Assembly (NCBI GenBank): GCA_028554755.1
Contig: JAPTOF010000019.1
Span: 7,884,001 to 7,948,000 of the forward strand
Length of the DNA: 64,000 nucleotides
Origin: Cordia subcordata
Taxonomy: Eukaryota > Streptophyta > Magnoliopsida > Boraginales > Cordiaceae
Direction: 5' to 3'
Part shown: piece after piece, positions 11,391 to 22,140 of the stretch
Layout of the letters: every line of letters begins with the position of its first letter
Position numbering within the stretch: position 1 is the first letter of the stretch
Made by a program: the position numbers and the translations under genes
Notes under the pieces: model-generated
What the model was told of the DNA's origin: nothing
Seen by the model: the letters and a program-made list of their open reading frames with translations, nothing else
Databases searched by the model: none

Positions 11391-13380
11391 ATGGCTAGTG
11401 TTAGCTAAATATTTATATTGATTTTGATGATGAAAATATATATGCATTATTTGACTAAATAGCTTATTGTGAAAATGAGATGATATTTAGTTGAAGCTAT
11501 CTAGTTGAAGCTTTGAAAGATTGAAGAAAATGTGCAAAAAGCATTATTTGAAGAAAGAGAAGATGAGAAGGCATAAGGAGGAGAAGAGAAGTCATAAGGG
11601 GTATCAGATATTATTTTCTTTCTTGCTCTTTTTGTGAAATACCTATACATTGTGTGGATTTGGCTCAAACTCTCTTTTTCTTGTTCAAAGCAAAATTTTC
11701 AACTCTTGCACATTTGATATAACATATGCACAAATGTATTCGAATGCACACATAGAGATAAAATGAGTTTTTGGGGTGTTTCAAATCACAATATGTGTTT
11801 ACAAATTATTACAAAATGATTTGGAGTTGTGAAAATTGCACTTAAAATGGTTTTTGTAAAACTCTGGCTTTATTTCACATTCTGGAGTGACTGGACCCCC
11901 CAACTGGTCGACCGGCTGACCTGGGTGGGTCGCCCGGCCAAAACAGAAAGTTGAAGGAAAAGCCGGACCCCCTAGTCGGTCGACCGGCTAAGGCATCCGG
12001 CCTAGTCAGAGAAGGAAAAGGGATAGCCGGACGACCCAGCCGGTCGACCGGCTAAACGGGTGGTGTAATAAATGCACTAGCCGTTTATTACCGTTTTGGC
12101 TGAGATTTTCATTTCTTCTTCACCTACCAAATCCCTAACCCCCAAAACCTCTTTAAATACTCATTCAATACACATTCTAAAAAAAAAATATTGAAGTGTG
12201 CTAAATTGTTTATCATCATACAATTCATCTTTAAGCCATTCTTGCAATATATTTCAGCTTTCAAGAGCTTATTCATCTTCTTCTTGAAGAAAATTTCAGA
12301 TTCAATCTTTTCTTATTTCTTGAGTATATACACACTTTGAGAGCTATACATCTTGTGAGATCTATACTTTTAAGCTTGTAAAGTGTGGGAAAATCCTAAA
12401 GAGTGAAACTCTTGGGTTCTTTGAAGTTGGGTTTCAAAGAGATTGTAAGAACTTGGTTTGTGCTTCACCAAGATTTGAAGAAGCATTTTAGTGGAGATTA
12501 TTGAAGTCTTAAGAGGAGCATCCTTGGGCGGTGGACGTAGGCTTGGCCGAACCACCTTAAATCGTTTGTTTCTCTTTTCCTTATACTTTCATTCTTATAC
12601 TTGCTTATTTTGCTTATATTGTGTTTGATATATTGATTGTTAGAAGTTGTTAATTTTTTGATAAATTTTAAAAAATGAAAATTAGTATTTATATCTTAAT
12701 TCACCCCCCTCTTAAGATATTTGCACCCACAGCTAGTTCATCAATATTCAACCATGTTAGATCAATTAGCTTGCCATAGAGATCCCACCCTTCCACCTTT
12801 CAAATTGAAGAGGAGTTGAGCAAGCTTAAAACATGGGAATCATCTGCTGCAGCGTCTGCAGAGGCATCTCCAATGGTCTCGGCGGTTTGGTGGAGTTGTA
12901 CAACTCCATGGATGAGCTTCTCAACTTGCCTCAGACCCTCCAATCACCAAAATCAGAAATGGGTTGATGGGCTCTTGGAAGGTCCAATTAAGCTTCTAGA
13001 TATCTGTGGCATCAGAGGAGATGTTACATCACAAGTGAAAGAACATGTTATAGATCTTCAATCCTTTCTAGAAAGAAGAAAAGGTGATGTAAGCATTGAA
13101 GCCACCATCACTAAGTACACATCTTTCAGAAAGAAGATGAAGAAAGATGCTAAGAGATTGATTGCATCTTTGATGCAAATGCATCAAACCATTGTGGCCT
13201 CATCAATCATAGATGTTGATCAACAAGTATTTGCTATGATTAGGGTGTTAAAATAAATTACTGTAATGAACGTTTCCATATTCCAATCTGTTTTGGTTTT
13301 TGTATCAAGCCATATGTCAAAGCCAAGTAAATGGTCATTTTCAAGATTGATGCACAAGGGAGCAGCTGTTGCATGCGAAG
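11391..13380 (+). pseudogene. DUF241 family pseudogene, copy B, split by a solo LTR
   Basis: The 5' leader and start codon (ATG 11391-11393) match copy A. The coding sequence is interrupted within codon 3 by the LTR at 11399-12731 and resumes at 12732. After the LTR the reading has an in-frame stop near 12776, a 1-bp loss near 12860 (GCAGAGGCATC versus GCAGAGAGCATC in A), an 11-bp loss near 12940, and a stop near 13254. The longest surviving piece is 146 residues (12816-13256) with K-W-V-D-G-L-L-E-G-P and F-R-K-K-M-K-K-D-A-K still present. Similarity to A ends at about 13380, so the C-terminal quarter is gone. Confidence 0.88.
11399..12731. mobile_element. Solo LTR, 1333 bp, inserted at codon 3 of DUF241 B
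   Basis: The block begins TGTTAGC and ends CACCCACA (TG...CA) and is flanked by the 5-bp duplication GCTAG (11394-11398 and 12732-12736), as expected for LTR element insertion. It has an AATTCACCCCCCTCTTAAG segment close to its right end and a GC-rich patch of GGTCGACCGGC repeats at about 11905-12055. From memory these are seen in long LTRs of Sirevirus-type copia elements. No internal region and no second LTR are present, consistent with LTR-LTR recombination. Antisense ORFs within it are not real genes. Confidence 0.85.
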
Positions 13381-13665
13381 TCTTTTGAAAATTCATGCTT
13401 TTCTTTTTAATTTTGTTGGCATTCCAACAGATTATATATAGCTAAATATATACTATAATCAATTCGCATATTGACTAATCTGAAGAGCATAAACATGCTC
13501 TAATTGATTAGATGACTATAAGCTCTAATAGAATGTAACTAACAATTAAAAGTTTTGAAGTAGTAACTTATTTTTGAAGTAGAACTTATCTTCCACTTAC
13601 CTTAGCTAATTAACCTGTTTAATCTAAGCTTGTATAAGAATCTACAAGATTCATATAAACAAATA

Positions 13666-14406
13666 GGGTAAAATGCACTACACTCCCTATGGTCTATCAT
13701 AAGTGTACAATACACCTCTGCGGCGTCAAAAGTCCCATAACAAACCCATGTGGTGAGTAAAAATTTCACACATACCCCTCACTGTTTACATCCCTCCTAA
13801 CAGTATTAAATTTTACATTAAAAAAGACGTTAATAGTCTTGCTCTACTTATTCAATTTTCCATCATCATCATCATCATTATTATTATTATTATTTTATTT
13901 TCAATTAAAATTTTTTGATAGATAAATATTTTTTAACTTATTTTTCTGTGTTATCAGACATTAAATACTTAAAAAATATTTTTGCAATATTGAGAAAACT
14001 ATAGAAATCTAAAAATTATGTTCCTGTGTTACTTTTACTTATTTGCATAGAAATCTCAATTTTGTATTTTCGATATTCGCAATAAATGACCTTTTTCTAT
14101 TTATTGAGCATTAGTTTTGGTTGGCTAAAAAAATTAGCATGTCACGAAATAAGTCCTAATTAATCTAAAAATATAATCAAATACTTAATTCGATGATAGC
14201 TATATCATCGAAGCTTGAATCTAGCCAAACCAACGAGGTCAAAGCTTTGATATCTTTGATCATTAATGATTCATTTGTTTGCCCAAAAAATATATATATA
14301 TATATATTTCTTAAAAAATATTAAAATTTTTAAAGTATTTTTTGTTTGATAACACAAAAAAAAAGTTAATAAGAAAATAATTTTCTATCAAAAACTTTTA
14401 ATTGAA

Positions 14407-14492
<86 letters not shown>

Positions 14493-14967
14493 TAACAACA
14501 ATAACAATAACAACAATAATAACAATAACAATAACAATAATAACAAGAATAAAAAATAATAATAACAAGAACAATAATAATAATAACAATAACAATAATA
14601 AGAATAACAATAATAAGAATAATAACAATAACAATAAGAACAATAATAATGACAATAACAATGACAACAACAATAAGAATAACAATAACAATTACAATAA
14701 TAACAATGACAATAACAATAATAATAACTATAATAACAATAACAACAACAACAACAACAATAATAACAATAAAAGAAAATTGAACAAATGGGCTAAGGCT
14801 ATTAATTTCCTTTGTATGTAAATTTTAATACTGTTGGAAGAATATAACCAATAAGGGGCATGTGTAAAACTTTTACTTACTATAGGGGTTAGTTGTGGGA
14901 CTTTTGGCACCATAGAGGTATATTGTGCACTTATGATAGACTACAAAGGAGTCTGATATATTTACCC
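13666..14967. mobile_element. Non-autonomous MULE-type foldback element, 1302 bp
   Basis: The ends are inverted (GGGTAAAATGCACTAC at left; the right end on the minus strand begins GGGTAAATATATCAG) and remain alignable for about 120 bp, including TCTATCATAAGTG and CAAAAGTCCCA. The element is flanked by the 9-bp duplication AAACAAATA (13657-13665 and 14968-14976). The second tandem unit keeps the uninterrupted site near 15629-15640. A 9-bp duplication with long TIRs points to the Mutator superfamily. Inner inverted segments (about 13890-13970 and 14330-14405) make most of it foldback. It has no coding capacity. Confidence 0.88.
14407..14771. repeat. (AAT)n/(AAC)n microsatellite, about 365 bp
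   Basis: The run starts as perfect AAT repeats and grades into mixed AAT/AAC/AAG triplets. It lies in the right arm of the foldback element. The left arm has only a short counterpart (ATC/ATT triplets at about 13863-13893). ORFs of poly-isoleucine or poly-asparagine across it are artefacts. Confidence 0.95.
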
Positions 14968-15707
14968 AAACAAATATAATGCTTCTTGAACGACAAAACC
15001 CCAATTAACAAGAAGATCAATTATCACCCCTAGATGCAACGAAAAAAATTTAAAAAGGTAAATTGCTATAGACTCTCGTGATGGACTTTTGGAAGTGTAC
15101 CAAATTCTTCTATGGTATAAAAATTTCTTTATTATTTCCTTAATAGCCATTAAAAATAAGCATACGTCTTCCCTCCATTCAAAAATCTTTATTTTTTAAT
15201 GGATTGTTAATTAAAATAATAAATTGACTTTTGTAATATGAGACTCACATACCCTTTTGGAGAGGGGCACCATGTGTTTTTCTTTTGTTAACAATTGGTT
15301 AAAAATGACAATTTTTCATATGGCTCATTTTTCAGATGTTGCATGCGAAGTCTTTTGAAAATTCATGCTTTTTTTTTTTTAATTTTGTTGGCATTCCAAC
15401 AGATATGTATAGGTAAATACATACATATAATCAATTCGCATATTGACTAATCTCAAGAGCATAAACATGCTCAAATTGATTAGATGACTATAAGCTCTAA
15501 TAGAATGTAACTAACAATTAAAAGTTTTGAAGCATTAACTTTTTTTTGGAGTAGAACTTGTCTTCCACTTACCTTAACTAATTAACCTGTTTAATCTAAG
15601 CTTGTATAAGAATCTAAAAGATTCATATAAACAAATATAATGCTTCTTGAAAAAACCCCAATTAACAAGAAGATGAATAGTCACCCCTAGATGCAATGAA
15701 AAAAAAA

Positions 15708-16110
15708 TTAAAAACGTCAATTGCTGTAGACCCTCCTGATTGTCTGTTGGAAGTGTGCCAAATTCTTCTATGGCATAAAAATTTCTTCATTATTTCCTCA
15801 ACAGCCATTAAAAATAAGCATACGTCTTCCCTCCATCCAAAAATCTTCATTTTAATAGATTGTTAATTAAAATAATAAATTGACTTTTTTAGTATAAGAC
15901 TCAGATACCTTTTTGGAGAGGGGCACCAAGTGTTTATCTTTTGTTAACGATTGGTTAAAAATGACAATTTTTCATATGGCTCATTTTTCAGATGGAGAAG
16001 GTAAATACTTATTTTCAGTGACCATGTAGTAACTTTCGAGGGAACTTTTGCAGTATAACATACATTTTTAAAAGATTACGAAGGAGTCTACAGCAATTAA
16101 ATTTAACCAA
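15708..16110. mobile_element. Small TIR element (MITE), about 0.4 kb, with a truncated twin
   Basis: The left end reads GTCAATTGCTGTAGACCCTCC. The right end, read on the minus strand, carries AATTGCTGTAGACTCCTTCG, so the termini are inverted copies. The same left part occurs at about 15059-15336 in the first tandem unit but stops where that unit ends, because the duplication junction cuts through it. No reliable target duplication was fixed. Confidence 0.6.
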
Positions 16111-16690
16111 TTAAAAAATTACAAGTCGCAAGCAGATGGTGCAAAATACATGGTGGCTGAGTTGCCATCTCTCGTCTTTAGGAGACCTTGCTACATAATT
16201 GGTCAACACAACTCCAATTATCGTCATATTTTTCTAGTTCTTAAAATAGATGAAGCACGCGTTAAGACTCTATTAAGGTTGATTAATATCATGTGATGGT
16301 CCATTCCATGCCTCCCGGGCATGCCGACATCACTGCCAATCGAAGTGTATAACAAACTTTAATTGAATCATGCAAATGGAATGATACTTGTGGATAAATA
16401 CATACATATATAATAACAACCTTTCATTTAAATTTAAAGTTTTAACTTTTTTTTCTGTTAAGAGTAAGATAGACAATAAAAATGCTAAATTACAAACTTG
16501 TTACCATTTTGGCATTGGAAAGAGAGGAAAAAATATAATGAAGTGAGAGAATTTAAGGAAGAGAAACAAAAGTATAATAAAGTGAGAAAATTTAGTAATA
16601 GTTACTTTTTAAAGGATAAAAAAGTCTTCTTATCCTCTTATAAATACTTTCTGACCATTTTTGGCTGCAACTTTTTGACCGTTTAGCAAG
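16111..16690. other. Spacer, then abutting ends of the large AT-rich element family
   Basis: 16111-16440 shows no gene or clear repeat. From about 16440 to 16500 the sequence matches the right-end region of the 4.9-11.3 kb element (GATAGACAATNAAAATG followed by AAATTACA). From about 16510 to 16690 it matches, in reverse, the left-end region (AAAGTATAATAAAGTGAG, then TTATCCTCTTATAAATAC and TTTTTGACC). This looks like an internally deleted copy. The short ORF at 16498-16686 lies within it and is not supported. Confidence 0.45.
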
Positions 16691-18716
16691 CTCCTTCCTT
16701 GGCGCCCCCCAAATTGCTGCAGCCACACGTTTTTCTTGAATGGTGTGTCACCTCCCCCAACGCGTGGCTTCTTGAGGCTGTGTCGTTTAAAGGAGCCTGA
16801 CTTATAACAAACCGTCATTATAAAATTCAATCAAGACTCGAATAGATCGATACCATCTAGGATTACACACGAGGAGGAGATATATATTATACTACGCCCA
16901 CGTATGGCTTGTTGGCCGTGTGTTCTACAATCTCAATACAGCTCTGAAATGGTATGCTTAAGCTATTTATTACCTACGGATTCAATCTTAACCAATATAA
17001 TAGAACACTACTGTTGTGCATTTCTTTCAATGAATAAATAAACAAGAAAAATACAAAACAGCCTACCTTGTCATTATTACTATCTCATTATCACATGCAT
17101 AATTAGAAACGGAGCAATTCACGATTCTTGTATGAGAAACACAAGACTAACAAGCATATGTGCACATATTTAATATTTCCAATTGTGCTTAAGAGCTTCA
17201 AGCAAGAACAAATGAAAAGGACATGTAGAATTTGCGCTTAAAAACCTCTGTCATTGTTGGGCAAAGAGTGAAAACCTAAAACAGAGAAAACTAAGAAAAA
17301 CAAAAAAGAACTTTAAGAGAAAGAGAGCGACGGGATAGATTGGTGAAAGCGGAGAGAGGGTTTCCGCCTGTCATTGTTTTTGTTGGAGAGTGAATGGAGA
17401 AAGAGAATAGAAAGAACTTGCGGAGAGCATAAAATCTTCCTAAATTTGCCAAAAAAAAAAATCAATAATATTATATTCCATTTCCTTTCGTTTATCAGTT
17501 TTTGATATGCTAATTTGAAAGTCAAACTGTATTTGCAAGAATTGTCTTTTTTTTTACTTCTAAAAGTCAAACTTTATTTGTTTATTGATTTTTGATATAC
17601 TTATTTGAAAGTCAAACTGTATTTGTAAAGTAAACCTGGGTGTTCTAATTAAGATTGTCTGACTTTCATTGGGTTTTGAATTTCATGAGCTCTTAACCAA
17701 TGATATCTCTTTTGTTTTTTGGTCAAATTAATCAATGATATTGATCGTAGAAGATCGTTTGTCAGGGATCATTAATATTTCGAAAGAACTTTCCACCGAC
17801 AAGTTGACGGATAGGTGGTAACAACCTTACCTGGTAAGAAATGGAACACTATATGTTATAATAAATAAATATAATCAAAATTTTTTTTGATAAGTTTAAA
17901 TTTTTAGATGAAGTAGTAATTCTAATATGGTATTTTATAAATCAAACTTTTTAAGTTTAAAACTTATCGTTACTCATTCAAAAATATTAAATTATCTATA
18001 TGTAAGTTGTAAACAAATCATGCTACATATGAAATGATGTGTCAACTATAATAAATAAATATAACCAAACCGTCTTTACAAATTTAAGTTTTTAAATAAA
18101 GTGGTAATTCCAATAAACACAAGTTCGAATATTAAGAAGTGCACTTGTTGGGAGAATTTTTCCTCCATCATTCCTAGTCTCATAAGGATTAATCTAAAGT
18201 TTAATATAACTTGAAAATATCCTAGCTCAAAGCTGCAAAAAAGAAAAAAAAGAACTTTCTTGTTACATATAACTAATGCCGATAATGCAGGATAGTGCCT
18301 GAAGCATAACGACGTTGAAGATTAAAGAAACACGACATGTTGCATGACCGGCAATCTTTGGAAGTTTCTCCACTTCATGACTTATCTTGAAATGGATGGT
18401 GTGTGCTCGTTCAAACATTTCAGCATCTCAAGTTAATGATTTTTATTTCGAGTGCATTTCTGGGGGAGGCTGGTGAATCTGCACAATGAAACTTCATTGC
18501 AGAGTAATTAATTAATTGAAGATGGTTGACTTTACCCAAACAGGTTAAAGAACAATTCAGAAAATCTAAGGAGGATTATATATAGAAATGGTTATTTCAC
18601 TTCCTGAAGCATGTTGTTCTCGTGTCTTTTCTTTTTAATAATATTTATACGAATTAGCGTACTTATCTGACAATGTCATGCGCAAATTTAGTCAACCTAA
18701 TTCTCCTGGACAACTC

Positions 18717-18730
18717 GCTATATATATTCA
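18717..18730 (+). promoter_or_regulatory. TATA-type element of LFS-like gene 1
   Basis: GCTATATATATTCAG lies about 90 bases before the ATG. The same GCTATATA...TTCAGTTGATG block occurs at the same distance in the other two LFS-like genes (46748-46760 and 61701-61717), with different numbers of TA repeats. Confidence 0.5.
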
Positions 18731-18821
18731 GTTGATGTTGATGAGCTAATGTTTCACAACAAATCATCTTCCTCTTATAGCCAACTTTGCTTCCTCCATT
18801 GCCCAAACCAAAAACACAAAA

Positions 18822-19370
18822 ATGGTGCAGCTTCTCCATTCCTCTCTAATGGCAACTCTTCTTCTCTTTCTGTTTTCTGCTCAAACTGATCTTGTGGCAA
18901 CTCAAGAACAGCCAAAATGGGAGATCAACTTTAGTTCTAACATAACTGGTCCAGCAGCAGACAAAGTATGGCCTCTGGTGGAGGATTTTTGCAACCTTTA
19001 CAAAATCTTTCCCACTGATTTATCTTTCTGTGTTCAAGAAGATCTAGGCCAGCCAGGCCAAATTCGTTATTCTGCGATTAAGACACCATCACCATTCGAT
19101 GGCAACACGACCATCATTCTATGGGCTGAAGAGGAGTTGCTAACAATAGATCAGACCAAGCGTTTTGTCACCTATCAATTCTTGCGTAATAACAGGGAAA
19201 TCACGAAGTTTGTTGGAACTATGCAAATTTTACCAATTGATGATTATAATTGCCAATTTAAGTGGTCAATTGTTACTGATCCCATTAATGGAACCACTTA
19301 TGAAGCTTTTGTTGCTGAAATGACCTCGATGCGTGACCAAATAGTGGAGAAAATCCAGAACTTATTCTGA
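18822..19370 (+). CDS. Lachrymatory-factor-synthase-like protein (polyketide cyclase/Bet v 1 fold), copy 1
   Basis: A single-exon gene for 182 residues. Residues about 31-180 resemble plant LFS-like proteins: P-K-W-E near the start, G-P-A-A-D-K-V-W-P-L-V-E-D-F-C-N-L (43-59), G-Q-I-R-Y-S (79-84), L-W-A-E-E-E-L (100-106) and a C-terminal helix. In onion LFS an arginine and a glutamate are catalytic; Arg82 and Glu104 fall at the matching places by eye. Residues 1-27 form a hydrophobic, signal-peptide-like leader, and four N-x-S/T sites (36, 40, 95, 156) would suit a secreted protein. The internal Met of the other copies is Val here, so the ATG at 18822 is the likely start. Substrate is unknown; most family members are annotated by fold only. 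Confidence 0.88.
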   Translation: MVQLLHSSLMATLLLFLFSAQTDLVATQEQPKWEINFSSNITGPAADKVWPLVEDFCNLYKIFPTDLSFCVQEDLGQPGQIRYSAIKTPSPFDGNTTIILWAEEELLTIDQTKRFVTYQFLRNNREITKFVGTMQILPIDDYNCQFKWSIVTDPINGTTYEAFVAEMTSMRDQIVEKIQNLF

Positions 19371-21195
19371 GAGAATAAGTCGGTGGAGTTCACTTCCACT
19401 TCTAATTGTATTGTTAAAAGTCCATCGTTTATTGTTGTAATGTAAGTGGGTTCAAATTATGGTTCCTTGTAAGTGCAAAATAAGAGCCTAGATGCTCAAT
19501 AGGTCTTATTACCATATAGAAAGATTGTCCGTGCTCATATGCACCCAATTTATAATAAGAAATTGTTCGCATTTATTATAAACATGCGTAGTTATATAAC
19601 CATTTATTTTAAGTGAAAAATGGTGTATGACTTTCTTAAAAAGTAGATGTTTTTAAATAAAGAACAAAATAATATTAGATTTCTACGCAGGATTTTGATA
19701 ATTGCTTGTGAAAAAAATATAATTAAGGTATCAAATCTCAGTCCATAATCTTGAAAAAGCTTGAAAAAAATAAGTCAAGCAGTGAAAGTTCAGTGCTATT
19801 AATTCAAGAACTTTAACAAAGTCAAGAGAGTGTTGCATATATAAGCCACTGTAAAGTGTAAAGAATAATTCATATAAAATGCACAATAGAGAAAGCGACA
19901 TATATGATTATCGAACCTAAATAGAGGTGAAGAGTTATGATTAATATGGAGATTGGAGAATAGAGATGTGCTTAATGTTTGATGAGGACTAAAGAGGATG
20001 AGAAAGGAGATGTGTGTTGATGTGTGGAGATGAGGTATGGTTAGAACCGAAAAGCGGGTTTATATATGTATTGTTTCAGTTTGTGTTGGGATTTACATGA
20101 TAGGATGGATCGGATTGGTTTGGGTTTCCGGATGGAACGGGACAAAGGGTGTATTCCCTTTAATACTTTCAAAATTTGAAAGTTGGGATGGTTTGAGATG
20201 GAACACTGAGAAAGCAATCGGGATTCTTTGATATGGGATAATTTGATACCGAATTTCAATCTAGTATGAATATCCCGCATCCCACATTCAACTCTATCTA
20301 CTGGATTCTTACACTAATATTTGATAATATAAAAGTTTGAAATTTCTTTTTCTATAAAATTTTAGTTTGTACAAGTAAGAAAGCTGCTCTCCTCACAAAG
20401 TTCAAATTATGCGTGGAGTTGAGAGACTTTTCATTTTTTCATATTCAAATAAATCGATCATAATTCTTCAATACGTAGAATTTCTCATGTGTGCATATAT
20501 TGATTAAATGTATGTATATGAGTTGTATTTTTCTTTTCCCTTCAAGAAGATGATTAATATTGATTTTTTTACCTAACTTAACAATGACTTAAATTCAAAA
20601 TTCGTAAATTTCAAGCGAGTAGATCCACGTATTATTTGTAGGTATGTTTGCTGATAAAACACGGCTCAACACCTTGCAAGCTAGGGGACAAGATGAGCGA
20701 TAGTTTGCCAATAACAATGTGATTAGAATGTGATCATCTCATGATATAACTGGAAATGCTTTGCATACCGCCATTGCTGGCACGTTTTTCTTCAATGCTT
20801 CACGGCGATCTTCATACAGCGCAGCGGCAGAAACGACAGTTTTAACATGGACAACATATAGGATTTGGCGTTCACCAAAGATTGATCAAAATATGAAAAT
20901 GACTCATACCCTGTTAAGAAAATATTTTACTTTAATGTAGAAATTCAAAATGTTTATTTTAACGTTCAAAGAGTAGACTAAGGCGTTTAATACATGTAAT
21001 GTCAAAACAAAACCAATCATTCAATATCATATCAAAACAAAAGCTATTATATTAATTTTTATTTTGTCCAAACTATTCTTAGTTGTATTTCATGAAAGTT
21101 TCTTTGGACAAGCCAAAATCAAGTACCACTTTTATATATAGATGTTTACTAATGTAATCTTTTGAGTTCAATATTTAAGTTTTAATTAATTAATT

Positions 21196-21232
<37 letters not shown>

Positions 21233-21640
21233 ATTTAAATGGACAAACACTTAGCTTAGTCGCATCGCGTGTAGAAAAAGTTGGGTGGGTGATGCAAAAT
21301 GGTTGTTGAGTAAAGCCAAAAAGCCACATTCGTGGAGCTGCTGAATCATATTTAAAATGCATGCATATAAACTGGCCATGCAATTCCTGCCATCTAATAA
21401 TAGTCTGAATCATATTTTAAAATGCATAGAAAGAATGAGCAAGTGGAGAAATTAAGTGTAAGAGATCCAGGCTAAAATTCGGGGCCAACAAGAATTGAAC
21501 TATAATTTTCAGATCAGTTTCCATTATATATATACTTGTACCATTAAAAAATTGTTCTTATGTACATGAGCTCATAAGCATGCTCCTTAAAATTCGGATG
21601 CCTATGCAGGGCATTCGAATTTTGATATATCAGCACGAGA
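19371..21640 (+). other. 3' flank of LFS-like gene 1 with orphan DUF241 flanking sequence
   Basis: No gene is supported; the short ORFs near 20037-20280 and 21186-21744 have no family resemblance. The block aligns with 47399-50320. It holds a relic of the DUF241 upstream box (AATAACAATGTGATTAG near 20710-20726), a TA microsatellite (about 21199-21224) and a DUF241 3'-flank remnant (21560-21645). The DUF241 body expected in between is missing. Confidence 0.7.
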
Positions 21641-21848
21641 CCAGATTTAGTAACGTTGTTCTTGATATATGTTAGAGACAGAGAGATAGAGAGAGAGTGT
21701 CGCAAAGAGAGGTAAAAGAGAATTGGAAAATGATTTTTTCTCATATTTTATGTATTTTATATACTTGCATCTGTGACCATTAGTACATCAGCTTTGCCTA
21801 TAAAGTTCGAATGCCTATATATTCCCTAAATGGAGATTTTTTTGCTCA

Positions 21849-22140
21849 GCATGAGAGAATATTTAGGAGAAGGGCTCTTGATCTAATCAATGACCTTAAC
21901 ATCTTCTCCAATCCTCTCTGAATACCTTCCAATGGAGCTTCCAAATTCTCCAGTTTCTGTTGCGCATACTCCATCTTTTTCCTTCACTTGAACAATTCTT
22001 GCTTTCGCTGCATAGGAGGGCAACATCAACAATTTCTAAATCGTTCATGTTAATCTTGAAAATGACCATTTACTTGACTTTGACTTATAAGTAGAGGCTG
22101 ACAAGAAAACCAAAACAGCTAGGGAAACAGAAATACTGTG
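21849..22140 (-). pseudogene. DUF241 family C-terminal fragment, copy E
   Basis: Read on the minus strand this fragment matches the last part of DUF241 D: the region over the phenylalanine/serine-rich hydrophobic stretch (near 22085-22130), a decayed middle, and the C-terminal leucine-rich end (near 21865-21960). The differences from D are greater than those between A and D, and stops and gaps break the reading. The N-terminal two thirds are absent. Confidence 0.65.

Larger units (their letters stand above)
13367..15994. repeat. Tandem duplication (about 658-bp unit), first copy enlarged by a transposon
   Basis: Unit 1 runs from 13367 to 15336 and unit 2 from about 15337 to 15994. Both begin TGTTGCATGCGAAGTCTTTTG and end TTTTTCAGATG. 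The first dozen bases are the broken end of DUF241 pseudogene B, so unit 2 carries a scrap of B away from B itself, which shows where the duplication started. Removing the 1302-bp element and one 9-bp target copy from unit 1 brings the two units to about the same length. Confidence 0.9.
16690..21640 (+). repeat. Duplicated module L (LFS-like gene 1 with flanks)
   Basis: From about 17040 onward this block is closely repeated at about 45065-50310, and partly at about 60660-64000. Shared landmarks include AACAAGAAAAATACAAAACAG at 17041, the LFS-like gene, its AT-rich 3' flank, and an ATTCGGATG...CACGAGACCAGATTTAG segment (21589-21645). The last is a DUF241 3' flank and here has no DUF241 gene attached. 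The stretch 16760-16850 matches about 51590-51690, beside DUF241 D, and an inverted copy at about 26560-26660. Confidence 0.85.

Noticed and set aside
12370..12555. 61-residue minus-strand ORF
   Set aside because: It lies entirely within the solo LTR and has no retroelement protein motif.
14398..14913. Poly-Ile, poly-Asn and poly-Leu ORFs on both strands
   Set aside because: All are translations of one triplet repeat inside a foldback element.
20037..20280. Overlapping 64- and 79-residue ORFs downstream of LFS-like gene 1
   Set aside because: The homologous positions in modules M and R are not conserved as reading frames.
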